Source of the DNA: Tiliqua scincoides
Taxonomy: Eukaryota > Chordata > Lepidosauria > Squamata > Scincidae
DNA: 64,000 nt
Assembly (NCBI RefSeq): GCF_035046505.1
Contig: NC_089822.1
Coordinates: forward strand, 267,913,024 to 267,977,023
Direction of reading: 5' to 3'
Positions 21,032-37,384 of this stretch are shown piece by piece. Position 1 is the stretch's first letter. Each line of letters opens with the position of its first letter. Made by a program: the position numbers and the translations under genes. The notes beneath the pieces are model-generated. The model had not been told where the DNA came from. It did no database searches and saw only the letters and a program-made list of their open reading frames with translations.

Positions 21032-23307
21032 TTGGCAACCTTCAGTCTCGAAAGACTCTGGTATCGCGCTCTGAATGGTGGTTCTGGAACAGCGTCTAGT
21101 GTGGCTGAAAAGGCCAATTCGGGAGTGACAATCCCTTCCACACTGGGAGCAAGTGCAGTCTGTCCCTGGTCTGTCTCCCTGGCTATGGGCTTCCTTCTTT
21201 GCTTCTTTGCTTCAGTCTGTTGGCCAAGTGTCTCTTCAAACTGGGAAAGGCCATGCTGCACAGCCTGCCTCCAAGCAGGCCGCTCAGAGGCCAGGGTTTC
21301 CCACCTGTAGCTCTGTAGACCTGGATCTTGGTATGTTCCGTCAGCTTCTTGTTGGACCAGACTCTCTTTGTGAGTATGGAAAACGTGGTAGCTGCTTTAC
21401 CGATGCGTTTGTTTAGCTCGGTATCCAGAGAAAGAGTGTTGGAGATCGTTGAGCCAAGGTACACAAAGTCATGGACAACCTCCAGTTCATGCGCAGAGAT
21501 TGTAATGCAGGGAGGAGAGTCCACATCCTGAACCATGACCTGTGTTTTCTTAAGGCTGATCAAAATCTTGGCAGGCCTTGCTAAAATGATCCATGAGCTG
21601 CTGGAGATCTTTGGCAGAGTGGGTGGTGACAGCTGCATTGTTGGCAAAGAGGAAGTCACGCAGACATTTCAGTTGGACTTTGCTCTCAGTCTGGAGAGGT
21701 TGAAGAGCTTTCCGTCTGATCTGGTCCGTAGATACCTTCTGTTGCAGTTCCAAAGGCCTGCTTCAGCATGACAGCGAAGAAAATCCCAAACAAGGTTGTC
21801 GCATGAACACAGCCCTGTTTCACTCCACTTCGGATGTCAATGGGGTCTGATGTGGAGCCATCAAAGACTACAGTGCCCTTCATGTCCTTGTGGAAAGACC
21901 TGATGATGCTGAGGAGCCTGGGTGGACATCCGATCTTGGGGAGAATCTTGAAGAGGCCGTCCCTGCTGACCAGGTCGAAAGCCTTCGTGAGATCTATGAA
22001 GGCTATAAAGAGTGGCTGTCGTTGTTCCCTGCATTTCTCCTGCAGTTGTCTAAGGGAGAATACCATAATAGTGGTGGACCTGTTGGCTCAGAATCCACAC
22101 TGCGATTCTGAATAGACGCTCTCTGCAAGTACCTGGAGCCTCTTTAGTACAACTCGGGCAAACAGCTTTCCTACAACGCTAAGGAGAGAGATGCAGCGGT
22201 AGTTGTTGCAGTTACCCGTCGCCTTTGTTCTTGTACAGCGTGATGATGTTTGCATCTCTCATGTCCTGAGGTACTCCGCTTTCTCTCCAGCAGAGACAGA
22301 GGATTTCATGCAGCTCAGTGATGATTATCTCTTTGCAACACTTTAGGACTTCAGCAGGGATGCAGTCTTTTCCAGGTGCCTTGCCAAAGGCAAGGGAGTC
22401 CAGGGCCACATGAATTTCTTCTAGGGTTGGTTCACTGTCACGCTGCTCCAACACAGGCAGGCACTCAATGTTGTTCAGCGCTTCTTCAGTGACTACATTT
22501 TCTCTGGAATATAGCTCAGAGTAGTGCTGCACCCAGCGTTCCATCTGCTGCGCCCGATCCTGGATGACCTCGCCTGCGGCAGACTTCAAAGGGGCAATTT
22601 TCTTCTGTGTTGGACCTAGGGCCTGCTTGATACCGTCATACATCCCCTTGATGTTGCCCGTGTCAGCTGCTATCTGTATCTGGGAACACAGCTGGAGCCA
22701 GTAGTCGTTAGCACATCTCCTGGCGGTCTGCTGGAATTTGCGAGCAGCAAAGCTCGAGCAACTCGGAGGACCTGCAGGTTGCACTCACTGGGACAGGCCT
22801 TGTATGCTGCTTGAGCTCTCCTCTTTTCCTCAATGACTGGTGTCAACTCCTCAGAGTGGGCTTCAAACCAGTCTGCCACCTTGTTGGTCTTCTTGCCGAA
22901 TATGGACAAGGCAGTGTTGCAAACAGCATTCTTGAAATGTTTCCATCTGTTGGATGCATCTGCATCATCCGGGCCTGGAAGAGATTCCTCAGGTGCTTGT
23001 GCAAATTCCTCTTTTCTCTGATCCCGGGTCTTGATGGTATCAATGCGAGAACTTCCTTCCTTTTTCGTGTGATACAGTCGCTTTGTTTGTAGTTTCACTC
23101 TGCTGCACACCAGGGAGTGGTCGGTGTCGCAGGCAGCACCCTGATAGCTGCATGTGATCTTGATGCTGGGAAGGCTGGAGCGTCTGGTGAGAATCAGGTC
23201 GAGCTGGTGCCAGTGCTTTGATCTTGGGTGTCTCCAAGAGACTCTATGTTGGGGCTTCGTGTTGAAGAATGTGTTGCTGACACTGAGACCGTGATGACAG
23301 CAAAACT
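21032..23307 (-). mobile_element. LINE-C, long copy with internal deletion
   Basis: The minus strand carries, from 5' to 3', the end of an APE-type endonuclease ('CCLRHRPLPGVQQ' region), the linker 'KACPSECNLQVLR', then RT blocks 'LDSLAFGKAPGKDCIPAEVL', 'IAFIDLTKAFDLVSRDGLF', 'GVKQGC' and 'DFLFANNAAVTTH' (the catalytic ADD reads ANN here). About 340 bases of the C-terminal region are missing near 21305, compared with the copy at 38.3 kb. Several frameshifts are present. The 3' hairpin is intact at 21032-21065. Confidence 0.88.
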
Positions 23308-23529
23308 AGATGAGATGTCATGTAATAGTTAAGAGGCTGCCATATGAATCAGGCATTTACCAGGCCAAATGTGACCTTTGCCATGAATTAATGGGTGACC
23401 TTAATCCAACCTCGCCTGGCACCCTGTTGCAACTCAAGTGGGGAATCTGACTGGGAAGCAAAGGCTTTGAAGGGCAAAGTGACCTGTTGTATAGTCTTCT
23501 AGCTTCTCAGGTTGAGAGAGAAATTAACA

Positions 23530-25576
23530 GGGAGCAGAAGCTGGTTAGATAACTAGAGGGGGATTGGGCTTTTGCCCTGTGGACCAGGAGAGGGAAGATG
23601 TGCCTGGGAGGTAAAAAAGGAGAAAACAGGAGTTGGGAGCTGCCTGGCTATTTGGGGGGGGGGGGGGGGGAAGGAAATCAAGAATGGATCGCTCTTTGCA
23701 AACGGATGAGGAAGTGAAAGGCCAGAATCTCTGCCCTGCCAGAGAGGAAATGCCTGGGGAGAGTATAACTAGGAGGAGCCCTGCTCTTGCCTCGCTCTGC
23801 TGCAGATGTTGCCTACAGCAGCCCCAGCTCTTTGGCCCATTCCTTCTGCCCCACTGTTCAAGAACCATCACACAAGGGTTTGGTCTGGGTCTCTTTTCCT
23901 GCAGCAGGGAATGCAGGCGCTCCTCTTCACAGCCCTTCAGTTCCAGGATTGCTGGACACACCAGAAGCCAAGCTCCAGGTCTCCTCACATTGTGCCAGGA
24001 GGATGCAAACACACAGAGGATCTTAACTGGGAATCAATAGATGGCAGGCAGGGAGTCAGCTTCTCAGATCCCACAGAGACTAAAAGAGGGAACCAGCCAC
24101 ACCAGGCAAGGAGGCCACTTGCATCACCAGGCCAGAGCAATGGCCATGAAAGACTCTACACCAGGCTTGAGCAGCTAGGAGGATCTCTCTCTCCCTCTCT
24201 CTCCTTGGTCAGACAGCTCAGCCCCACAGGATCCAAGTTTACTCCAGGATGGAGTTAACACAGGCACAGGAAAAGTTTCCTCTTCCAGCTCAAAGCCTAA
24301 TCCAGCACCTTGAGCCCTGCGGTGTCTGTTCCCATCCCCCCCGCCTCTGGGAAGCCCAGAACCAACAGGGAAGGCCTGGTTGTGACACTGCATCTTCCCA
24401 GGCCCCATCAACCACCAGCCTCTGGGGGAAGCCCTGACAGTATACAGGTGATGAGGCCCACCATTTCCTCTGTGCTCTGCAGGGTGGGTTCTTCTTTCCC
24501 AAAAGGGGCCTCGGAGTTCAAGATGGGAAGGGGTCACACATCCCTTTCAACCTCAGGGCAGAACTTTCCCTTGTCACAGGGGCTACCTGTCCATCTGGGG
24601 AGGGCTGCAGATGGATCCCTCAGCCAGCTTGTCTCTCTCACCCCAGCTCAGGGTTTTAAGAAGCCTGCCAGCAGCTCCCCCTTGGTGCCCCCAGCCCCTG
24701 ATCTCCTGTCCCCTTCTCCAAATGCCCACTCATGCCCTTGTCCTTCTGGTTTCCCAGCTTTGCTGTTCCTCCCTCCCAGCCTCTGTTTCTGCCAGTGCTG
24801 GGGAGCTTGTTACAAGGATCTCCCCAGCAAGTTGGAAGGACTTGTCTTGTCACTGCCCTCCTTGGAGTCCGTTGGGCCAGATAAGGCCAGGGCTGGACAA
24901 CTAACCTCACCCAAATAATGGCAGGGCCTCCCTGGAGAAGCTCCCCTCAGGACTACGTCACTTCAGCAGGCTCCAGAATTAGAGGCTCTGGTCCTTCAAG
25001 AGGAGGCTCCTCTTCCACCCACCAGGAGTGGCTGGCCACAGTGTCTTGAGGCCCAGCCCACCTGTCCAACTTCAGAGCCAACTGGGACCTTGGACTTGGA
25101 GGCAAAGGCAGTGGAGGGCTTGCCCTGGTGCTGGCTGGATCTTAAGGGTCTGTGGAAACCAGGCCCCCTCTTTGGGGCTGCCTCTTCTTTCCTTGGGACT
25201 TGGCCCAATTCCTCCCTCCACTTGGCTGGGCCCTTTCTCCTAATGTCACTGGTCTCTCCTTTCACACACTCCTGTCCCTTCCAGTTGTCCCTCCCTTCCC
25301 CACATCCCCTTCTCTTCTCCTGTGTCTCTCTCTCCACCCTATCTCAAAAAGTACCCCTGGTCCTTCCCCCACTTCTACATCCTACTGTTTCTCCCCTGGT
25401 CTTCCTCCTCCTGCTTCTCCGTCTCTCTTCTCCTGTCTCTGTCCTTCTGTTCCCCATTCCGTCTTTCTCTGATCCCCGAATCCCCCTCATTCCTCCCTCC
25501 CTTTGCCCAGCAAGGACAGACAGCACTGCCAGGTGCCATCACCCCATTGTCTGCCATTGCCTCTCCTCCATGGTGC
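23530..25576 (-). repeat. Duplicated non-coding unit B, copy 2 (left palindrome arm)
   Basis: Read on the minus strand it matches 53.37-55.15 kb (+) along nearly its full length and 17.03-18.90 kb (+) over its first half. It has no CR1 at the site equivalent to 17540. It contains a G16 run at 23657-23672. Open frames are not conserved between copies. Confidence 0.82.
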
Positions 25577-26689
25577 TATAGTGTCAGTCAGTCAGTCAAA
25601 CCTTTATTGGCATAAAATACAGAGTCAGTCAGTCAGTCAATCAATCAATCAATCTTAATTATGGTCATACACCAGCATTAACAAAAATCAATAGTGCCAC
25701 TACATGATCAGCTACATGAACTATATAAAATTTTAGATGGATTAACACTTCTATTTCTATATCCTAAAATAGGATATCAAAGTTAAATAAAAACTTAAAG
25801 ATAAAAAGCAAACTAACATGAACTGCAGACAATTCAGAGAGGCTAAAACACTTTATGTCTCAATGTTGGAATAGAGTCAGAGCTAAAAATAAACTTAATA
25901 AAACAGAAAATCCCCCCACCATGTACTGTCAGCCCCCTTTTAAGCAAGTTACTGCAATTTAAGGTGCTAGTCTGGAATTCTAGCTTGTCATGCGCTGCAC
26001 CGTCAGCTTCAGCTCCACCATCTTTGTCCAAGTACACTGCAGTCTTCCTGTACGTTTCAGGAAGCAAGGCCAGCTGGGCAGAAAGGCCATCTTAGTCCAT
26101 CCAACACGACAGTTATCCATGTTTTGGCCTCAACCTCAATCTGGCCAGCCTTAAAGATCTTCCTGCATTGGAAATACCTTGAGGTACTCCCAGGACTCAG
26201 GAATTTGGACTGCATGCGTTCTGGAGTCAGTGGCCCTGATCGAGCACCATATAGTGGTTGTGCCAGAACCTTGGCTTGAAATAACTGAAGAGCTGCAGGG
26301 AAATAAAGGTCTCCTTTAGTGCGCATAAATGGCCGAGGAACTTCTCTAAGCATTCAATGCCACATATTTGCCATGTGCCCTTCTAGAGCCACTTGCATGG
26401 AAAATAACTCCAAGATAATAACACCAAAATACTTAAAGTGGGTCACTTGCTCGATCTTATGAACATCGACCTTCCATGAGTGGTTCTTGGGCCTCCTGGC
26501 AAAGGCCATGATCTTAGTTTTCTGATAATTGATCAAGAGCTGATTCTCCTTGCAGAACAGCGCCGGAGATCTCAAGGCTCTTCCAAGGCCATCAGGAGTC
26601 CTTGAGAGGATATCTGCATATCCCGGCGGCTCAAAGAGGGGCTGCTTACAGGGTGCGCCACCCCACCTCTGGCGACACTCTTTCCAAGC

Positions 26690-26690
<1 letters not shown>
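25577..26690 (-). mobile_element. LINE-D fragment, minus-strand copy
   Basis: Mirror of 15.97-17.03 kb: 'CKENQLLINYQKTKIMAFAR', 'HKIEQVTHFKYFGV', and a (GTCA)n tail at 25585-25660 with 'aacctttattgg'. It joins the zinc-finger 3' tail at the same point as the plus-strand copy, so the joint is older than the duplication. Confidence 0.78.
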
Positions 26691-30930
<4,240 letters not shown>

Positions 30931-31029
30931 TCCTATCCACGCTTTCCTGGTAGTAACCCTCACCAACGCTAATGAGACTTACTTCTGAGTAGACACGCAT
31001 GTCTTTGTTGGGAGGTGTGAGGGGAAACA

Positions 31030-31165
31030 GAATGCCAGATGCAGGGCAGTGCCAGCAAGGTGCAAGTATCTTGTGTGCTGCCTGAGAAATCTGGTGGGCT
31101 CCTGTGAGATGCAGGAAACCGGACTAGATGGGCCCTGGGCCTGATCCAGCGAGGCTCCTCTTATG
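31030..31165 (+). mobile_element. CR1 3' end, left arm
   Basis: 'gaatgccagatgcagggcag' to 'ggcctgatccagcgaggctc' and 'cttatgttctt'. Its palindromic partner is at 45953-46100. Confidence 0.88.
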
Positions 31166-33130
31166 TTCTTGGTGTAATAGGGAAGTGGCATCTCTAAAGC
31201 ATCTAGGGATGTGTACTCAGAAGTAAACACCACTGGATGCTGTGGCACAGACTGGCCCCCTTGAAAGGATGCACAGGATCCCACTCTGCTCAGAGACAGA
31301 CTCTGAATTAGCTGTTGTGCAGAAGGAGCACAATTATGGCTGCTTGGCCTGTTGCAACCTGACCTAGTCTTGGGATGGAGGTAGTGGGCGTTGTTTCTGT
31401 GGAGGAGTCCCAAGAGGAGGGCCTCCCTAGACTCTCACAGGCCTATCAGCACCTTTAATGTCATCATATGAATGCTAAAACATGGCTATTTTGTGCTGTG
31501 GGGTCTCCCATGCGCAGTTTCATTCTTAAATGGCATAAAGATGCAGCTGAGCTCAACTGCACTGGAAGGTCAGGAGCCGATTTCCACAGGCCACGTCTCG
31601 CATTATCTCGCATTCTGCTGCCTTTGGGATAGTGAAGCCTTGTCCAAGCAAATGAGCCAAGGAAGAACAGGGGGAAAAAAGAGGTCAACACCAAATCTAT
31701 CTAGGCATTTCAGAACCAGCTACTCCAGTGCACTCTCTCCCAAAGCCCAGCTCTTGACTTTCCTGCACACGGGAGCGTAGCAAAAATGGCAGGGCAGAGT
31801 GGATGGCAGGGCAGAGTGATTTCTTCTAATCTACTGTCGAACCCCAGCAGCCACTATGGGTCTACTGTGATCTGGATCAACACAATTGCTGGCATAGATC
31901 CAAGTAGATCCATGCAGAGCTTTCAGGAGCAAGAGGGGGGAAAGGATCTGCTGGCAGCCTCCCTCACCATCCCCACCTCCCCCTGGGCTTAAACCACCCT
32001 CTTCACCACTCTCCTGCTGCCTGGTTGTGAGGGTCCTCCATAGGACTCTCCACCCCCCATCCAACTGCTTTTCAGGACAGGTAACTATATGCGTCTGGAA
32101 CTCTTTCCCTTCTTTCCTTCCCACCTATTTCTCCCCTTCTCTCCCCATCTTTAGTTAGCAACGGGATTGGCAGATCAGGAACCCCTAAAATCCTTCCCTA
32201 CAACCTATCCTTTTCCTAATTTCCTCGGATGCACCAAATACATGTCACATGCAACCACCATAAAGCTAGGTACACTTTTCAAGTACCAGAACCAAGAAAT
32301 GTGCATTATGTTTTCCTTTGTGCTTTTGTAATAAAAATCTAATCTCGTATTAAAAAGTTATCTTTCTCTCAGTCTCCTCCTCAAGCAAAAAAGGGAATTT
32401 CTCTGCATTACGCAGTCTTGCTATCAAGCCTGCGATCCTGAGGTTCCAAAAAGGGTAGTGTACTAATTCCCTTAAACCAAAACAGCCCTTTTGGTAACAT
32501 TTGCTCCAACCCCCCCTGCCCCAGAATGCCTCCAGCCGCTTGGAGGGGCATGGCTCTTGGGGGTCCTCCCCGCTGGTGCCTCTGTCCTTCTGGCCGCCGC
32601 AACATGCATTATGGCAGGTTTGTGACAGCTGTTTCCCAGGCAGCTCGCAGAAGACCAGTGCTGGTCGGGGATAGGACTGGCTCATAAGTATCATTCTATA
32701 TGGACTTTCTTGGGAGTAATCTCTCTGAACGCAGGGGACTTGCTTCTCACACACAGATAGGACCGTGCTGTAAATTGTGTTTTCAGCAGAACACCCAGCA
32801 TTCAGCAGATGTGTATCTCCCTCTTTCCTCTTCTTCTCTCCCTTCCTATCCAGTCACCTTCTTCTTCTCAATCCTCCAACCCATCCAACTTTCCAGCACT
32901 GGTGCAATTGCAATGCAACCCCAAGGTACAATGGCAGACCCCCCCCCCAGCCCTGTGCCCTGGGGCAAAGGTCCATGATGGCGACCCCCTGCGGATGTCA
33001 CTGCACCCCATTCATGGAGCCTCGCTTGACCATTGATTGCTTCCTGAGGCTTTAAACTGCTTCCGGTAAAACAGAAGCACAGTTTTCGACCCCGTCGAGA
33101 GCCTCCGAGGGGTGTCCACAGGGCACTAAC

Positions 33131-33246
33131 CATAAGAACATAAGAACAGCCCCACTGGATCAGGCCATAGGCCCATCTAGTTCAGCTTCCTGTATCTCAC
33201 AGCGGCCCACCAAATGCCCAGGGAGCACACCAGATCACAAGAGACC
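33131..33246 (-). mobile_element. CR1 3' terminal fragment in unit Y copy 1
   Basis: 'cataagaacataagaacagc', 'cactggatcaggccatagg' and 'ttcctgtatctcacagcgg': CR1 3' end, immediately followed by a second near-identical fragment. Confidence 0.9.
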
Positions 33247-33271
33247 TGCAAGGCTTCCTGGGAATTGTAGT

Positions 33272-33440
33272 TAAGAACATAAGAACAGCCCCACTGGATC
33301 AGGCCATAGGCCCATCTAGTCCAGCTTCCTGTATCTCACAGCGGCCCACCAAATGCCCCAGGGAGCACACCAGATAACAAGAGACCTCATCCTGGTGCCC
33401 TCCCTTGCATCTGGCATTCTGACATAGCCCATTTCTACCG
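33272..33440 (-). mobile_element. CR1 3' UTR fragment, adjacent second copy
   Basis: Same 3' end as the fragment at 33131, extending further into the UTR ('gagacctcatcctggtgccc', 'catctggcattctgacatag'). The two are separated by 25 bases, suggesting a small local duplication or two insertions. Confidence 0.9.
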
Positions 33441-34185
33441 TGCGTGAGCCTCTGTGCCTGGGGCATTTGCCCCATCATCCATATTGGGAGGTCTGCCAAT
33501 GCAAAGGTGTTGCCCAGGAGTGCCCACCAGCAGGTAGGAAAGGAAGGAGTCCCATGTTGGGGCAGCATCCAGCCGGGTTCAGCATTTGCCCCCTGGAGCA
33601 AGCAGCAGAGAAAGGGGGCAGCATTGGGGCGGCAGCCATGGCAAGCCCAGGAGGAGAGGGGAAGGACAAAAGCCCAGTCGGGGCAGGAAAGCGGGTGCCT
33701 CTCCCACAGCCGAACAGGTAGCCTGGCTGCACACCCACTGGGCAGAGTGGCAGCCGAGGCAGAGGCCAACTGCCTGCGATGGGGCCCACCGCTGAATGGG
33801 CAGCTATATCTTCTAGACCCAAGATCTTGGCCCGGGGCAGAGCCAAAAAGGGAAGAGCCTGGCCACCTGGCTGCTGGGCTCAGAAGGAGCCTGGCTGCTG
33901 AGACAGCAGTTGCTCTTCCCCAGGATCCCTCCAGGGTGTGAGAGGCAGAGGTAGGAGCAGCGACCTCTGGGGCATCGTCTCTCACCCTGTAACCTCATGG
34001 GGGCCAGAACAGCCCCGGAAAGGTGGCAAGGGTCCTGATCCCTCACTCAGCAACACAGTTTGGCCCATAGTGGGGCCAAAGGCAGCCAGCCCAATTCACC
34101 CCAAAGGATCCAACACAGGAGCCCAGAACAGACAACTCAGGAGGGGCAGTTCCTGGCAGAACAAGGGAAGGGGAGCCTGCAGCAT

Positions 34186-34260
34186 AAGCACATAAGGACA
34201 GCCACACTGGATCAGGCCATAGGCCCATCTATTTCAGCTTCCCCAGGGAGCACACCAGAT
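34186..34260 (-). mobile_element. CR1 3' terminal fragment
   Basis: 'gcacataaggacagccacac', 'tggatcaggccataggccc': short CR1 3' end with an internal deletion before 'ccccagggagcacaccagat'. Confidence 0.82.
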
Positions 34261-35370
34261 AGTCCCTAGTCCCCAGCACCACAGCCCCTTCCCAGACAAT
34301 TTATTGGGGCAATCCCTGTCCTGCGACGCTGAGCAGGCAGAGTTCCTGTTAAAGGAGTGACAACTCCTGATCCTGTGACCAGATGAATGTAAAGAGCATC
34401 ACCCAAATAAACTGCTGGTATCGACCTTTACCAAAGCCTCCACAACCCTTCCAAACCCACTCTCCTCTCGCTGTCAACCCGCCATGAATGCCCACCCTGC
34501 AAATACCTCCAATGGACATCACACGAGGTAAGGGAAAAATGTTCTACCTCATCCTGCTATTTTTGGCACTGATTCCCACACCTTGAGGAGGCCTCTGCGA
34601 CTGTCTCTGCACCCCAGGATGCAGTGCATGCCCCATTGGCACAGCTGTACCCGCACTGGAAAACTGGGTAGGATTGGGCCCTTAGCATCCAGTCCTATGC
34701 ATGTATACTTGGAAGCAAGTCCCATTCTAATCAGTGGTGTTTACTCCCAGGTAAGCGTGGATGGGATTGCAGCCTCATTCTCCTTGCAAAACTAGGCCCA
34801 CTAAGGGCCGCCTTTCCTGCTGCTGCTATTCTTCCACAAAGCTGAGTCCCTAAGACAGGAGCTGTATCCATTCCGGGTGATGTCCTGTTCCCCAGAACTA
34901 ATACTTCAACCTTAGTGGAAGCCCAGTTATCTCTGCACCTCTGGAAAGGGGAGACACTGAGGCTGCCATCCTAACCACACTTTCCTGAGAGTAAGTCCCA
35001 TTGAACAAAACAGGACTTACTTCTGAGTAGACCAGGTTAGGATTGTGCCCCCAGACACACACCTTGGAATACGTGGCTGTTTTGATGCAGGCTGGGTAAG
35101 GCGGCTTCTTTCCGCAGGGCAGACATTTGGGGCTGGATCCTCCCTGCTCAGTTGCTTAGGGGCTCTCCCTGTTCACCTTCCTCAATTCCTTCTTCTGAGA
35201 GCATCAACCTTCCAACAAAATCTCTGGGTCTTTCAGCTCAGGCAGGAGTGCTGGAAAGATCCTTTCCAGCTGCAAAGTCCAGCGGATTTTCTTATGATTT
35301 TTCTTGCCTCAGCCTCTGTTGAACCAGCAAAGATCCTGACAGTTAAACAAATAAAACACAATTTTAAGTA

Positions 35371-37040
35371 GATAAATTGAAGAGGTAACATGAAGTAAAC
35401 ATACACCAGAGTCAAAAAGTACCTGACCCCTCCGTTTTAGGTCTAAAATCCTTTTCTCCAGTGTCTCTACCTCATCCTGCTATTTTTGGCATTGATTTCA
35501 GAGATGAAGGTCCCTTTCCGCCCTCTCTGTTCCAGCCTTTCCACTGCCCATATTAAAACTCCTCACCATAGAAACAAAGGCACCCAAGAGCAGACCAAGT
35601 GTTCAGCATGCAATTGGCGGGGGGGGGGGGGGGGGAGGATTATTGCAGTGTGCCTTCTTGGCCCCTCCCCTTCCCCTCCACTGGCTGGGCTGTATTCCTG
35701 GGCCTCCCTGCCCACCTGGGGGCTTCTTTCCCTCCCCCCTCAGCTTTGCAAAGTTGCAGATGTTTCCAGGCTACTCAGGGAGGTCACTCTCTGCAGGACA
35801 TACACTTGGAGCTCTTCCCTCGTCCTCCCCACTGCCTCCTTCTGGGGCTCAGCTCCCAATCCCAGATGCTGGAAGGATTCCCATCAGCTCCAAATCCATG
35901 TTTCGCTCTTTCTTTCTCCCTGGTGGACCTCTGGAAAGGGAAGAGGTCCAGGCTTTGGATGAGAGGGCTCCTGAATGCCATTTGCAACTCTGAAACCCCA
36001 CACAGTCTGGGGCCTGAAGGACTGCCTTCTTCCAGATCAGCTGGCTCTCCTTCCAAGGTCAGCAAATGGGGCCCTGCTTTGAGGGCTGGGGTAGGTGGAT
36101 GGCAGCAAGCGGCAGGGCCTTCTCTGTGGTGGCTCCTCAGATTTGTGACTCCCCCCCTTTTGAGGCTAGAGCAGCACCCCTTGTGCTAAGCCTCTGGGGG
36201 CAAAGACCACCCCTTTCTGCTTGGCATCCCCTCCTAGCCCTTTCCTCCCAATTACTGTTGAGCCACAGATTTGGGCATCCCGTTTTAGGAGGGTGGGGCT
36301 GTCTCCGAGGTCCTCTTTTCTTCTCCTGCATGCCTTGCCTGTGCAAAAGAGGCTCATATAGCCGGAGTAAAATGCAGGCGCACTGGAGAGCATTTGGGAG
36401 CAGGAAGCAGCAGCTCCCCAGCTGGGACAGGGGTCTCCAGTTCTGCCCTGCCTGCTCCCCTGACGCTGCTCCACTCCTGGGGCGGGAGGGGTCCCAAAGG
36501 GGAGCTCTGCCTGCCCCTCCCCCAACACTGCCCAGACGCTCTCGCTGCCCCTGCCCGCCCTGCAGACTGTGGGGCGAGGCTGCAAGTGGGGCTGGCTGGG
36601 GGGAGATGCCCTCCTTTTCCCTGCTGTCTCGTCCTTCGCTTCTGCCTTTCCCACGATTCTCGCCGCCCCCCCAGCGGAGCCAAAGTGGAGGAGGGGACAG
36701 TGGCAGCCCCTCCCCGCCCCGTGGCAAGACTGCCCCCAGAGCCTTGTCCTCCCCCACTGGCCCTGGCCTTCCCTCGCCCGGCCCCCCGACTCTTTCTTAC
36801 CCCCCCAGACCGCGGCTCCTCCTGCCGGGCTGGCTGTACGCTCTGCAGAGTCTGCAGGAGGAAGGGGCTGCCCCACTCCGCCCCCAGTGGCTCCGCTTAA
36901 CCCTCGCAGTGCCGCGCAGCAGAGAGCGAGAGCAGGACAAGCAGGATGCGCTCCTGGCCTGGACTGGCTCCGAGGTGGAGGCTCCTGCCAGACTTGGTGC
37001 TTCCTCCCTCGGCTATGCCACTGTGCAACAGTACTCCCCG
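35371..37040 (-). repeat. Duplicated GC-rich unit X, copy 1
   Basis: The minus strand matches X2 (37385-38302 and 41220-41416), X3 (42480-43870) and X4 (56640-58640). Shared strings include 'ccagaaggaggcagtg', 'aagtgtatgtcctgcag' and 'gccccacttgcagcctcg' variants. It contains a G-run at 35617-35636 and an extra 180 bases near 36180-36360 relative to X2. Long open frames on both strands are a by-product of GC richness. Confidence 0.85.
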
Positions 37041-37200
37041 CTCCCTGCCCCTCGAGCCTGACCCCCTGCTCCCGGGCTTCCCCCATTCCCTCCCCCCACC
37101 GCAGAAACGGGACTCCTCCTGGACACCCCCACGGCGCCGCCCAGCAGGAGGCGGAGGAGGAAGAGGGCGGAGGGGAGCTGCTCAAGCCTCCTCGCCCAGT
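36400..37200. promoter_or_regulatory. GC- and CpG-rich segment of unit X (possible CpG island)
   Basis: Dense CG dinucleotides and G/C runs, unlike the flanks. The same segment recurs at about 42.2-43.1 and 56.8-57.7 kb. It lies between the divergently placed ZNF-A and ZNF-B, so it could be a promoter region, but no TATA box, start site or spliced exon was identified. Confidence 0.3.
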
Positions 37201-37384
37201 GGTGTGGCTGGTCCCCTTTTAGTCACTAGGTTCTTCAGAGCGATGAGCCTCCTTTGCCTGGTTCGCACAGACAGGCAGGCAGCGGAAGAAAGGAGGGCCT
37301 CGGAGACAGTCCCACCTAAAGGATCTGCGCCCTAAAGACCTGCGCCTGTACTGAGAGGCAGAGATGACCCCGTGCGGGTGAAGG

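Larger units (their letters stand above)
31166..35370 (-). repeat. Duplicated unit Y, copy 1 (left arm)
   Basis: On the minus strand this matches 43.87-45.95 kb (+) and 58.64-60.12 plus 62.84-64.00 kb (+). Landmarks include 'ttgcattggcagacctccca', 'gtgagagacgatgccccag', 'aaactgctggtatcg' (complement) and a Harbinger-like MITE piece at 34538-34683. A 2.05-kb section (31.77-33.85 kb) is absent from copy 2. No conserved reading frame across copies, so treated as non-coding. Confidence 0.78.

Noticed and set aside
36066-37185. Long open frames on both strands of unit X (about 331 residues plus, 339 minus; similar at 41.9-43.5 kb)
   Set aside because: They overlap on opposite strands in very GC-rich DNA, show no domain, are Pro/Gly/Ser/Arg-biased, and are not preserved in the other X copies.
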